A DNA stretch of 10,388 nucleotides from an uncultured Eubacteriales bacterium (GTDB lineage Bacteria > Bacillota > Clostridia > Oscillospirales > CAG-272): NCBI GenBank assembly GCA_934500855.1, contig CAKSUH010000035.1:1-10388 (forward strand), read 5' to 3'. The notes beneath the pieces are model-generated. The model did no database searches, was not told where the DNA came from, and saw only the letters and a program-made list of their open reading frames with translations. Of this stretch, positions 1-7,390 are shown one piece after another. Position 1 is the first letter of the stretch, and the number at the start of each line of letters is the position of its first letter. The position numbers and the translations under genes were made by a program.

Positions 1-6
1 TCCGAG

Positions 7-27
7 TGTAAAGCAAATTACTTTACA
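7..27. promoter_or_regulatory. Operator-like dyad at the start of an outward promoter
   Basis: A perfect 7-base inverted repeat, TGTAAAG at 7-13 and CTTTACA at 21-27, is separated by 7 bases. It starts directly next to the -10 box (28-33) of the minus-strand promoter and covers its expected transcription start near 21. That position is typical of a repressor operator. I do not recognise the binding protein: it is not a CIRCE, LexA, Zur or CtsR box. An alternative is a small hairpin at the 5' end of the transcript. Confidence 0.4.
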
Positions 28-55
28 ATTATACCACAAATTCTCGATTTGTCAA
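28..55 (-). promoter_or_regulatory. Consensus sigma-A promoter reading out of the left edge
   Basis: On the minus strand, TTGACA (55..50) and TATAAT (33..28) are separated by 16 bases. Both hexamers match the vegetative consensus exactly. The promoter lies just past the tsf terminator, so it should drive the gene beyond the left edge. In many Firmicutes pyrH and frr follow tsf, but nothing of that gene is visible here. Confidence 0.8.
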
Positions 56-61
56 GGGGGT

Positions 62-107
62 ATCGAAAAAAAGAAGGCGAATCGGAGAAAAAATTCTCCG
101 ATTCGCC
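62..107 (-). terminator. Intrinsic terminator after tsf
   Basis: A perfect 14-base inverted repeat (arms 76-89 and 94-107) encloses a 4-base loop. On the minus strand it is followed by a T-rich run (about 66-75, CTTCTTTTTTT pattern). It begins 8 bases after the tsf stop. This is a strong Rho-independent terminator for the rpsB-tsf transcript. No T-tract follows it on the plus strand, so it appears to work in one direction only. Confidence 0.92.
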
Positions 108-114
108 GAATTTC

Positions 115-1038
115 TTATTTGCCGGCAGCCATCTTCGCGATTTCTTCCGCGAAGTTTTCTTCCTTCTTCTGAATTCCTTCGCCCTTTTCGTAGCGATAGA
201 ATTCCGCAATCTCGATCTCTCCGCCAAGTTCCTTCGCAGTAGCCTTGACATACTGACCGACCTTCATGTCCTCGTCCTTGACATAGCCCATATCAAGCAG
301 GCAGTTGTTGTCATAGAACTTGGAAACACGACCCTCGACCATCTTTTCCTTGATCGCATCCGGCTTCTTTGCATTGGCAGGATCGTTCGCGATCTGAGCA
401 AGAAGAATCTTCTTCTCTTCTTCAATCACGCTTGCGGGAACCTGCTCGCGGCAGAGATACGGAGTCGGATAAGCACCGATCTGGAGCGCGATGTTCTTTG
501 CGAACGCCGCAAACTCGGGCTTGTCCGCTACATTGCTCTTGAATTTCACCACAACACCGATCGAACCATTGCCGTGGATATAGGTGCTGGTAATGCCGTC
601 AACCAGAACAAACCGACGGACCGTCAGCTTCTCACCGATTTTGAAGATCATTTCCTTCAGCTTGGCATCAACCGTCATTTCATCGTCATACTTGCAAGCC
701 ATCAGATCTTCCACCGTTGCGGGCTTCTGTGCAACGATGATCTTCAGCTGGTCGGTAACGAACGCTTTGAAGGTGTCGTTCTTCGCTACAAAGTCAGTCT
801 CGGAGTTGACCTCGATCATTGCGGTCAGGTCACCTTCCTTGAGAATTTCAACCAATCCGTCTGCGGCAACTCTGGTTGCCATCTTGGACTCTGCCTTCAG
901 CTCGCCCTTCTCGCGCAGAATCTTGACAGCGGCGTCCATATCGCCGTCAGCCTCAACCAGCGCTTTCTTGCACTCCATCATACCGATACCGGTCTTTGCG
1001 CGGAGCGCGGCAACATCTTTTGCGGTAATAGCAGCCAT
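115..1038 (-). CDS. tsf: Translation elongation factor Ts
   Basis: EF-Ts is the guanine nucleotide exchange factor that recycles EF-Tu from its GDP-bound to its GTP-bound form during cytoplasmic protein synthesis. The 307-residue product has the usual length for Firmicutes. It opens with the UBA-like N-terminal domain (residues 1-50, including GIGMMECKKAL at 17-27). The EF-Tu-contacting TDFVA motif is at residues 81-85, followed by the core and dimerisation subdomains and a C-terminal helix. The ATG is preceded by AAAGGGG with 8-base spacing. The gene starts 18 bases after the rpsB stop, giving the conserved rpsB-tsf operon, and a strong hairpin terminator follows at once. I see no damage or odd composition. 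Confidence 0.97.
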   Translation of the reverse strand: MAAITAKDVAALRAKTGIGMMECKKALVEADGDMDAAVKILREKGELKAESKMATRVAADGLVEILKEGDLTAMIEVNSETDFVAKNDTFKAFVTDQLKIIVAQKPATVEDLMACKYDDEMTVDAKLKEMIFKIGEKLTVRRFVLVDGITSTYIHGNGSIGVVVKFKSNVADKPEFAAFAKNIALQIGAYPTPYLCREQVPASVIEEEKKILLAQIANDPANAKKPDAIKEKMVEGRVSKFYDNNCLLDMGYVKDEDMKVGQYVKATAKELGGEIEIAEFYRYEKGEGIQKKEENFAEEIAKMAAGK

Positions 1039-1056
1039 TTTTGTTTCCCCTTTCGA

Positions 1057-1788
1057 TTATTCAGCGTCCGTTTCGGTTTCCTCTGCGGTTGCTTCCGCAG
1101 TTTCTTCACCCTGCTTGCCCTCGATCACGGCATCTGCCAGAGAAGAAGAGATCAGCTTGATTGCACGGATCGCGTCATCGTTACCCGGGATGATATAGTC
1201 TGCGTCATCGGGGTCGCAGTTGGTATCCACGATCGCGATAACCGGAATGCCCAGCTTCTTTGCTTCGAGGACAGCGATATGCTCCTTCTTGGGGTCAACC
1301 ACGAACACTGCGTCGGGCAGCTGCTCCATGGTCTTGATACCGCCGTAGCTCTTTTCGAGATCGAAGATCTCCTTCTGCATAGCGGCAACTTCCTTCTTCG
1401 GGAGCAGATCGAAAGTGCCGTCCTCCTGCATCTTGTAGAGGTTGTTCAGACGGTTGATCGACTTCTTGATGGTCTTGAAGTTGGTCATCATGCCGCCGGG
1501 CCAACGCACATTGACATAGTACATTCCGCAACGGGTAGCCTCTTCTTTGATGGCTTCCGCCGCCTGCTTCTTGGTACCGACAAACAGCAGGGTTCCGCCC
1601 TTTTCGGACAGTTCGCGGACGAAGTTATACGCCTCATCGAACTTTTTCACGGTTTTCTGCAGGTCGATAATATAGATACCGTTCCGCTCCGTGAAAATGT
1701 ACTCCTGCATTTTCGGGTTCCATCTTCTGGTGTGGTGTCCGAAATGAACACCGGCTTCAAGCAGCTGCTTGATTGTGATAACAGACAT
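1057..1788 (-). CDS. rpsB: 30S ribosomal protein S2
   Basis: S2 is a late-assembling protein of the small ribosomal subunit that sits between the head and body and helps recruit S1. The 243-residue product carries the S2 signatures in order: [15 protein letters not shown] (13-27), the IIDLQKTV strand (40-47), FVGTKKQA (69-76) and [10 protein letters not shown] (95-104). Further on are the [20 protein letters not shown] segment and the [19 protein letters not shown] region. An acidic, Glu/Thr/Ala-rich tail closes it. I chose the ATG at 1788 because AAGGAGG (1803..1797) lies 8 bases ahead of it. An ATG at 1794 is in frame but only 2 bases from the ribosome site. The frame stays open to 1929, but that stretch is leader, not protein. 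The gene has its own promoter and is followed by tsf. Confidence 0.96.
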   Translation of the reverse strand: MSVITIKQLLEAGVHFGHHTRRWNPKMQEYIFTERNGIYIIDLQKTVKKFDEAYNFVRELSEKGGTLLFVGTKKQAAEAIKEEATRCGMYYVNVRWPGGMMTNFKTIKKSINRLNNLYKMQEDGTFDLLPKKEVAAMQKEIFDLEKSYGGIKTMEQLPDAVFVVDPKKEHIAVLEAKKLGIPVIAIVDTNCDPDDADYIIPGNDDAIRAIKLISSSLADAVIEGKQGEETAEATAEETETDAE

Positions 1789-1794
1789 TTTCAT

Positions 1795-1932
1795 GTCCTC
1801 CTTCGGTTTTTTCCACCATCGCAACGCATCCGCCGAAACCGCACCGCACGGTACGGCACCGAGGCGATTTTCGCTCGATGTGTGTATTATTTTGCACCGC
1901 CGACGCAAAAAGGCGACGGTCCGGCACAATTA
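1795..1932 (-). promoter_or_regulatory. Structured 5' leader of rpsB
   Basis: About 138 bases separate the predicted transcription start (near 1932) from the rpsB start. This stretch folds into several hairpins on the minus strand. One spans 1896-1920 (7-pair outer stem), a second 1860-1877, and a third 1839-1856 (7 pairs closing a GTGC loop). The ribosome binding site lies beyond the last. Leaders of ribosomal protein operons, including rpsB, often bind the protein product and repress translation. I infer that role from position and structure only. I did not match a named leader family. Confidence 0.35.
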
Positions 1933-1959
1933 CATTGAATTATACCATATTCCGTCGCC
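1907..1959 (-). terminator. Terminator-like inverted repeat enclosing the rpsB promoter
   Basis: On the minus strand GGCGACGG (1959..1952) and CCGTCGCC (1919..1912) form an 8-pair GC-rich stem, followed immediately by TTTTT (1911..1907). The loop is 32 bases, long for an intrinsic terminator, but contains a small inner hairpin (CAAT-GTA-ATTG). It is the only terminator candidate after ylmC. The 5' arm lies between the -35 and -10 boxes of the rpsB promoter. RNA started at that promoter therefore lacks it and cannot form the stem. Confidence 0.45.
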
Positions 1960-1967
1960 GTTTTCAA
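1939..1967 (-). promoter_or_regulatory. rpsB-tsf promoter (extended -10)
   Basis: TTGAAA (1967..1962) and TATAAT (1944..1939) lie 17 bases apart on the minus strand. The extended -10 element TGG directly precedes TATAAT. This is a strong vegetative promoter, as expected for a ribosomal protein operon. The predicted start is near 1932, about 138 bases before the rpsB coding region. Confidence 0.88.
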
Positions 1968-1994
1968 TCGGTTCCTATTCGTTTTTACATTTTA

Positions 1995-2309
1995 TTAACA
2001 TTTTCGCTTACCAAATAGGTGTCGGGAGCCGTTTTTTCTTCCGCAAAGGCAATTGCCGAGCTCCTGCGGAGTCATCTTTACCAGAACGGTATCTTCTCCG
2101 ATGCACTCAACGCGGCACCAAGGGATCACCAGATCATCCTCTTTGCCGATCCCGAGAAATCCGCCGCTTCCCGCTACAATCAGCGAAAGAACGCGTGTGC
2201 AGTCTCCTTCCGCCTCGAATTCAAAATCCTCCGCATAGCCGAGCCGTGCGCCGTCGCACAGATTGACGATCTCCAACTTCCGCAATTCCGCCGTACTGTA
2301 CCGTTTCAT
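1995..2309 (-). CDS. YlmC/YmxH family PRC-barrel protein
   Basis: This 104-residue protein belongs to the small YlmC/YmxH PRC-barrel family, found in spore-forming Firmicutes and often annotated as sporulation-related. The biochemical role is unknown. The family pattern is clear: a short N-terminal helix (TAELRKLEIV), VNLCDGARLGY at 15-25, then LSLIVAGSGGFLG, DDLVIPW at 58-64 and a closing IGEDTVLV strand at 70-77. Most relatives end near this point. Here a tail of about 25 residues follows, basic and cysteine-containing (CLC at 87-89, final KRKC). The ATG has AAGGAG seven bases or so upstream. It lies 54 bases after the P-type ATPase homologue and is probably the last gene of that operon. 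A small CCGA/TCGG hairpin sits just ahead of the ribosome site. Confidence 0.85.
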   Translation of the reverse strand: MKRYSTAELRKLEIVNLCDGARLGYAEDFEFEAEGDCTRVLSLIVAGSGGFLGIGKEDDLVIPWCRVECIGEDTVLVKMTPQELGNCLCGRKNGSRHLFGKRKC

Positions 2310-2363
2310 ACCCTTTCTCCTTATCCGATAGGCTCGGTACAGTATATGCGGAAGCGCCCCGCT

Positions 2364-5045
2364 CTATTTCGGCTTTTTGCGAAAGATCGGAAGGGTTCCC
2401 GCAAGAGACGCGAGGAATGCGAAAATCGCCATGAAACCGGACGCGAGCGACCATGCCCCAAGTCCCGTGACCTTACCGACCGCAGGAATCAGAACCGACA
2501 GCAGAACCGACGGCAGGAGCGGCGCGAGCAGGAGCACCGCAAGCCTTGCATAGCCGGCAGGAGTCCGCATCCGTACATCGTCGGACTCCGCAAAGGTCAG
2601 AAGCACGACCTGCAGAATCGCAAGTCCGAGAATCGGGAGCGACTGCGCGGCTTCCGTTGTGAGCAGTCCCGTTACGCGCAGAATCAGAGAAACAAGCCAG
2701 ATTGCAAGCGGCGGCACTGCCGTGCAAACCGCGATTCTGCGGTCGCGGAAGAAGCGCATCAGGCTTGCGTAATCGGGACGGAACGGTGTGCGCTCGGGGT
2801 GTTGGAGTTTTCCGGTCAGCGCAACATACAACGCCGCCAAGTCCCCGCCGAAACAGACAAAGAGCGTTTCCGCAGCGGTCGGCGGACCCAGCCCCGAGAG
2901 CGCGCAGAGCGTAAAGAAGAGCATCCGCGCGAGTTTGAGCAGCGTGAGATTCCAAAGAAGCGCCCGCAACCGCCATGTCATGGCTTTGGAGCGGCGCAGA
3001 GTCGGCTCCAGTGCGGCGATTCCTCCGCCTGCTGCACCCGCGCGGCAGAGGATCAGATCGGCGGAATTGCGCACCGACTGCGTACACCCGTCCCGCACCG
3101 TGAGATCGGCAATCGGAATCCGCTCGGGCAGGGCTTCCCCGCTGTCGCACAGAAGTCCGAAACAGTCATCGCAAACCGCGCGGAGCGCCGCTGCTCCGAG
3201 CAACTGTCTGTTGTCGGCTCGGTTGCACAGCAATGCCGCCGTCCGACCTTGTTTTTTCAGTTTTTTCAGATATTCGGTGACAAAATTCTGATCCGCGCCT
3301 GCCGCAATGCGGATTGCCGCGCCGTTGTCCTGTTCAAGCGCCGCGGAGTCTTCGATCGGAAGATCAGGACAGCAGTTGCGGAAGTACCGCAGGCAGTCCT
3401 CGCGGGAAACAGGAAGAAGAACCGAAACCCGCACGCCGGCATGGTTCAGCTTTTCCAATCGATCGCTCAGGTCGGGCAGAAACACCTCGCCGAGTGCAAG
3501 CAGTCCGACGAGCAGAAACCGCCCGTTTTTCTCCCTGACCACGGTCCGCACACTGCCCGCCATGTCCTCTTCGCGCGCACAGAAGCGCAGGATTCGCTCC
3601 AGCCGCTCGGGAGTCATGGGAAGTTCTCCGTCGCCCTCCGACAAAATTCCGGAGCATCCCGTCACGGCTCCCACACCGTGCGTAATGTGCAAACGGAAGG
3701 TTTCGGTCGCAGTGGCGACATGCAACAGCTCCTCGTCCCCCGCCGCAATCAGGTTCACTGCGGAAAGACGGATATCCAGCGCGTGCAAATCAAATTTGCT
3801 TACCCGCAACAGTTCGGAAAGATAGGTCATGTCCTCGGTTTCGACAAAGCGGTCGCACCGTGCGGCGGGAAGCGCTTCGCGCGCCTTTGCCAGCAGAACA
3901 AATGCCTCGGCAAGTCCCGTAAGCGGAGCGCCACCCGTCACCACACCGTCCCCCGTATAGCCCGCGCGCAGATGCAGTCTGCCGTCCGAAAAAGCAGAGC
4001 GGTCGGTGATGACAAGGTCGGTCAGATACGGGAGCGTTTCGTTTGCAATGTCGGTTCGGATGCAGACCCGATTCCGCTTTTGCTTTGCCGCCCCCGCCGC
4101 GCGGCGGTTCCGAAAGAGCAGCGCTGTAAAGTACAGACCCGTAATGCCGACGGACGCCGATGCGGTAATGACGCAGACCGGCAGGAAAACGCGCAGAGAA
4201 GTGTACGCCGACGGCGCGGCGAACAACGACACAATGCCGACCAAAAACAAAAGCAGCAGCGAAGCGAAGGACAACAGCTTGCAGTACGGCAGGATGCCGC
4301 CGAGCATCTCGCCCCGGACCGTTCGTGTAGTCTTTCCGAAGCGTTCTCCCATCGCGCCGAGAAAAGAGGTCTCCCCCAGTTCGACCGCAAGCGCAACGGC
4401 ACTGCCCGCAACGATTTCCGAGCCGCCGTAGACCATGTTTTCAAAATCGGGTGCCTGTGCGGTGTCGCCGAACGCATAAAGGCGGTCGGCGGTTTTGCGG
4501 TAGAGATGCGGGGTCGGCTTGTCCCCTTCCCGCCATGTCATGCGCACGGTCAGGTCATCGCCCGAGAGCAACCGACAGTCACACGGGACGATGTCCCCCT
4601 CGTGAAGGACGATGATATCGCCGCGTACCACGCGCGTTGCGGGAATCAGGAACGCTTCCCCTTCCCGCAGGACCGTAACCGATGGCGTGCCGAAAAAGGC
4701 GAATTCCGTCTGGAACCGCCCGATTGCGTGCAACAAGCGTCCTACAAAAAGACCGCCCCATGCGCCAAACAGCAACAGGAACGGCAGACCGCTCAGAAGT
4801 TCGTCAAAGCACAGCGAAAGAACCCCGCACAGCAGGGTCAGAATCAGAACGGGATCCCGAAGCAGACTTGCGAGAATACCATAAGCCTGCTTCGGAGGCT
4901 CCATGAAACGGTTGGGACCGTTTCTGCGAAGCCTCGCATAGGCTTCCTTGTGGGAAAGTCCGTTCTGCCCGTTGCTTCCAAGCAGCTTCAATGCGTCACG
5001 GGGTGCGGTCCGATGCCAACGGATCCGCTTTTCTTCCGTTCCCAT
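2364..5045 (-). CDS. Catalytically degenerate P-type ATPase homologue (pseudo-pump)
   Basis: The 893-residue frame has the full layout of a P2-type cation pump (Ca-ATPase/YloB-like). It has a GLSHKEAYARLRRNGPNRF N-terminus, M1-M2 near 55-110, an actuator domain with GDIIVLHEGDIVPCDCRLL, M3-M4 near 256-311, large N and P domains, and six C-terminal helices. Scaffold motifs persist, such as ETLPYLTDLVITD before the phosphorylation site, FDLHALDIRLSAV in the FDSxRKRMSV position, and PPTAAETLFVCFGGD before M6. The catalytic motifs do not. DKTGTLT reads DRSAFSD (Asp348 remains). The TGES position reads EGDK, M4 lacks the PEGLP break, KGAPE reads VGAVT, the hinge TGD reads PVS, and GDGxND is replaced near residues 607-613 (CNRADNR). 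The frame is unbroken, so it is probably a retained protein of unknown, perhaps regulatory, role. The ATG overlaps the clpE stop as TGATG. A GTG at 5054 is possible, but neither start has a clear ribosome site. Confidence 0.85.
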   Translation of the reverse strand: MGTEEKRIRWHRTAPRDALKLLGSNGQNGLSHKEAYARLRRNGPNRFMEPPKQAYGILASLLRDPVLILTLLCGVLSLCFDELLSGLPFLLLFGAWGGLFVGRLLHAIGRFQTEFAFFGTPSVTVLREGEAFLIPATRVVRGDIIVLHEGDIVPCDCRLLSGDDLTVRMTWREGDKPTPHLYRKTADRLYAFGDTAQAPDFENMVYGGSEIVAGSAVALAVELGETSFLGAMGERFGKTTRTVRGEMLGGILPYCKLLSFASLLLLFLVGIVSLFAAPSAYTSLRVFLPVCVITASASVGITGLYFTALLFRNRRAAGAAKQKRNRVCIRTDIANETLPYLTDLVITDRSAFSDGRLHLRAGYTGDGVVTGGAPLTGLAEAFVLLAKAREALPAARCDRFVETEDMTYLSELLRVSKFDLHALDIRLSAVNLIAAGDEELLHVATATETFRLHITHGVGAVTGCSGILSEGDGELPMTPERLERILRFCAREEDMAGSVRTVVREKNGRFLLVGLLALGEVFLPDLSDRLEKLNHAGVRVSVLLPVSREDCLRYFRNCCPDLPIEDSAALEQDNGAAIRIAAGADQNFVTEYLKKLKKQGRTAALLCNRADNRQLLGAAALRAVCDDCFGLLCDSGEALPERIPIADLTVRDGCTQSVRNSADLILCRAGAAGGGIAALEPTLRRSKAMTWRLRALLWNLTLLKLARMLFFTLCALSGLGPPTAAETLFVCFGGDLAALYVALTGKLQHPERTPFRPDYASLMRFFRDRRIAVCTAVPPLAIWLVSLILRVTGLLTTEAAQSLPILGLAILQVVLLTFAESDDVRMRTPAGYARLAVLLLAPLLPSVLLSVLIPAVGKVTGLGAWSLASGFMAIFAFLASLAGTLPIFRKKPK

Positions 5046-7366
5046 CAGAGACACCGAACCGTGATGCCGTCGGCATCCGCATCCACGCTTGCCTGCGTGT
5101 AATGCCGATCATAATCCGAAATCAGCTCCGCCGCAAGTCTGTCCTCGACTTCTTTTTGGATAAACCGCCGCATATTCCGCGCGCCGTAGGTGCGGGAATA
5201 GGACTTGTCCGCAATATAAGCCCGGGCGGCATCGGTTACGGTCAGTGTGATGTGCTTCTCTGCCAATGCCGCGGAAAGTTCCCCGAGCATGATGGAAGCA
5301 ATGCGCACAAAATCGTCCCGGTCGAGTTGACGGAAGGTGATGATCTCGTCCACGCGGTTGAGGAACTCGGGGCGCAGGAAGGTGGATAGCGCCTTTTGCG
5401 TTTTGTCCTCGGCGGCGGTCTGCTCGCTTGCACTGAAGCCCGCCGTTGCCGCAGAATGATCCGAACCCGCGTTTGTGGTCATGACAATGACGGTATTTTC
5501 AAAGTTGACGGTCTTTCCGCGCGCGTCTGTGATTCTGCCGTCATCGAGAATCTGAAGCAGGATATTCAGCACATCGGGATGCGCCTTTTCGATTTCGTCA
5601 AACAGAACGACCGAATAGGGCTTGCGGCGGATTTTTTCGGTCAGTTGCCCCGCTTCATCATAGCCGACATATCCGGGAGGCGCTCCGATAATCCGCGACA
5701 CCGCGTGCTTTTCCATGAATTCGGACATATCCAGACGGATCAGCGTTTCGGGCGAACAGAACAGATCGTTTGCCAGCGCTTTGACCAGTTCGGTTTTTCC
5801 GACACCGGTCGGGCCCGCAAAAATGAAGGATACCGGCTTGCGCTTGTAGGAAATGCCCGCACGGCTCCGTTTGATGGCTCTTGCCACGGCTTCCACGGCT
5901 TGGTCCTGCCCCACAATATGCTCCTTGAGGCGATCCTCAAGGCGGTCAATCCGATGGTATTCGTTCTCCGTAATATTGGCGGCGGGAACGCCCGTCCACA
6001 ACTCAATCACATCGGCAATGTCATTTTCGGTCAGTTCGATGCGGTGCGTTTCGGGTTCCAGCTCGCCGAGGCGTGCGCTCAGGCGCAATTCCTCGGACTG
6101 AATATTGGAGATTTCCTCATATCTTCCGGTTTCCGCCTGCTCGTTTCCCGCAATCTCGCTCTCCAGTTCTTCGCGCTTGCCCCGCAGTTCCAACAGCTTG
6201 TCGCGGATTTCATAGCTTTCGGTCAGGACCGCGGACGAAAGCGAACGGTGTGCCGCCGCCTCGTCGATCAGGTCAATCGCCTTATCGGGCAGAAAGCGGT
6301 CGGTGATATAGCGCTCGGACAGCACCACCGCGCGCCGCAGAACCTCGTCCGGAATCGTAACGGCGTGGAATTCCTCGTAGTAGTGCTTGATGCCCTGCAG
6401 CATCTCCACCGACTCGTCCGCCGACGGCTCGTTCACCGTGACGGGCTGGAAGCGACGCTCCAGTGCGGAATCCTTTTCGATATACTTGCGGTATTCGTTC
6501 AGCGTAGTTGCGCCGATGACCTGCACCTCGCCGCGCGACAGCGCGGGCTTGAGGATGTTTGCCGCGTTGACGCTTCCTTCCGCTTCTCCCGTGCCGACGA
6601 TGTTGTGTACCTCGTCAATCACAAGAATCGCATTGCCGACCTCGCGCACCTCTCCGAGAAGCCCGAGGATACGGGACTCAAACTGCCCGCGGAACTGCGT
6701 TCCCGCAACAAGGGCGGTCATATCAACCAAATATATTTCTTTTCCGCGCAACTTGTACGGAACATTTCCCGCCGCAATGCGGATGGCAAGCGCCTCGGCA
6801 ATCGCGGTCTTTCCGACGCCCGGCTCGCCGATCAGACAGGGATTGTTCTTCTGTCTGCGGCAGAGAATCTGAATCACGCGCGCCAGTTCGCGGTCACGCC
6901 CGATGATGTTGTCGAGCTTCCCTTTCCGCGCGAATTCGGTCAGATTCCGACAGTAGGTGGTCAGAAATTTCAGCTTTTTCTGTTCCTTTTCCCGTTTGCG
7001 GTCATTCTTTCCCTTATCCGCAACCGGGACCCCGTCTGCGGGCTTGGGCGCTTCGGACGGAACCAGTCCCGCGTCGCGGAACAGCTTCGGGAAGTCGATG
7101 GCGGGCGCGCCACCGTCCTCGGGATCATCGCAATCGGAGGGCTTGAGCGCCTGTCCAAGCATTTCGCCGAGGTCGTTTTCGGCATTTTCCAGCTGTTCGG
7201 GGGAAATGCCGAGCCGATCGATGACATCACCCACGATGTTGTCGATCGGGACCCCCAGTTCCTTTGCGCATTTCATGCAAAGCCCCCTGGTGGTCTTTTC
7301 CCCGTTTTCCACCCGCGTCATAAACACGACTGCCACCCGTTTGTGGCACTGTGAACACATGGTCAT
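5045..7366 (-). CDS. clpE: ClpE-type AAA+ unfoldase with N-terminal zinc finger
   Basis: This Hsp100 ATPase is expected to unfold proteins and, with ClpP, feed them to proteolysis in the cytoplasm. Residues 1-36 hold a CxxC...CxxC zinc finger (Cys 4, 7, 30, 33), as in ClpE and McsA, instead of the double Clp_N domain of ClpC. A charged linker (about 75-130) leads to the first AAA+ module: Walker A GEPGVGKTA (180-188), Walker B ILVIDE (247-252) and arginines 304-305. A short coiled middle domain (about 385-436) follows. The second module has Walker A GPTGVGKTE (518-526), Walker B VVLFDE (586-591), pore loop GYVGY and RPEFLNR (665-671). The likely ClpP-docking loop reads AGF (642-644) rather than the usual VGF/LGF. 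The ATG at 7366 has GAAAGG upstream with AAGG 8 bases away; an ATG at 7360 is the alternative. No CtsR box is seen upstream. The gene sits between cvpA and the pseudo-ATPase. Confidence 0.9.
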   Translation of the reverse strand: MTMCSQCHKRVAVVFMTRVENGEKTTRGLCMKCAKELGVPIDNIVGDVIDRLGISPEQLENAENDLGEMLGQALKPSDCDDPEDGGAPAIDFPKLFRDAGLVPSEAPKPADGVPVADKGKNDRKREKEQKKLKFLTTYCRNLTEFARKGKLDNIIGRDRELARVIQILCRRQKNNPCLIGEPGVGKTAIAEALAIRIAAGNVPYKLRGKEIYLVDMTALVAGTQFRGQFESRILGLLGEVREVGNAILVIDEVHNIVGTGEAEGSVNAANILKPALSRGEVQVIGATTLNEYRKYIEKDSALERRFQPVTVNEPSADESVEMLQGIKHYYEEFHAVTIPDEVLRRAVVLSERYITDRFLPDKAIDLIDEAAAHRSLSSAVLTESYEIRDKLLELRGKREELESEIAGNEQAETGRYEEISNIQSEELRLSARLGELEPETHRIELTENDIADVIELWTGVPAANITENEYHRIDRLEDRLKEHIVGQDQAVEAVARAIKRSRAGISYKRKPVSFIFAGPTGVGKTELVKALANDLFCSPETLIRLDMSEFMEKHAVSRIIGAPPGYVGYDEAGQLTEKIRRKPYSVVLFDEIEKAHPDVLNILLQILDDGRITDARGKTVNFENTVIVMTTNAGSDHSAATAGFSASEQTAAEDKTQKALSTFLRPEFLNRVDEIITFRQLDRDDFVRIASIMLGELSAALAEKHITLTVTDAARAYIADKSYSRTYGARNMRRFIQKEVEDRLAAELISDYDRHYTQASVDADADGITVRCL

Positions 7367-7390
7367 GGTAAAAACCTTTCGTTTCAGTGT

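Noticed and set aside
1..27. CIRCE-like heat shock element at the left edge (GAGTGTAAAG)
   Set aside because: The CIRCE pattern TTAGCACTC-N9-GAGTGCTAA is not present. Only a shorter, different dyad is.
1789..1929. An N-terminal extension of S2 up to an ATG at 1929
   Set aside because: The stretch is untranslated leader with hairpins. The S2 family begins at [18 protein letters not shown], which has a perfect ribosome site upstream.
49..1938. A plus-strand open frame of 629 codons opposite tsf and rpsB
   Set aside because: It lies over two certain genes, crosses their terminator and promoter, and shows no domain.
3943..3955. TGDGVV in the pseudo-ATPase, resembling the P-type GDGxND motif
   Set aside because: It lies about 15 residues after the phosphorylation-site Asp, in the N domain. 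The true motif sits some 250 residues later, and ND is missing. It is a chance match and does not rescue activity.
5046..5054. GTG start at 5054 for the ATPase homologue
   Set aside because: It has no ribosome binding site. The ATG at 5045 forms a TGATG overlap with the clpE stop and fits the family's N-terminus equally well, though GTG cannot be excluded.
2019..5102. A plus-strand open frame of over 1000 codons opposite the P-type ATPase homologue
   Set aside because: Its translation is rich in Arg, Gln and His, has no recognisable domain, and mirrors the codon pattern of the convincing minus-strand gene. It is a shadow frame.
5396..7354. A plus-strand open frame of 652 codons opposite clpE
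   Set aside because: It is the antisense shadow of clpE, with no domain or ribosome binding site that I can support.
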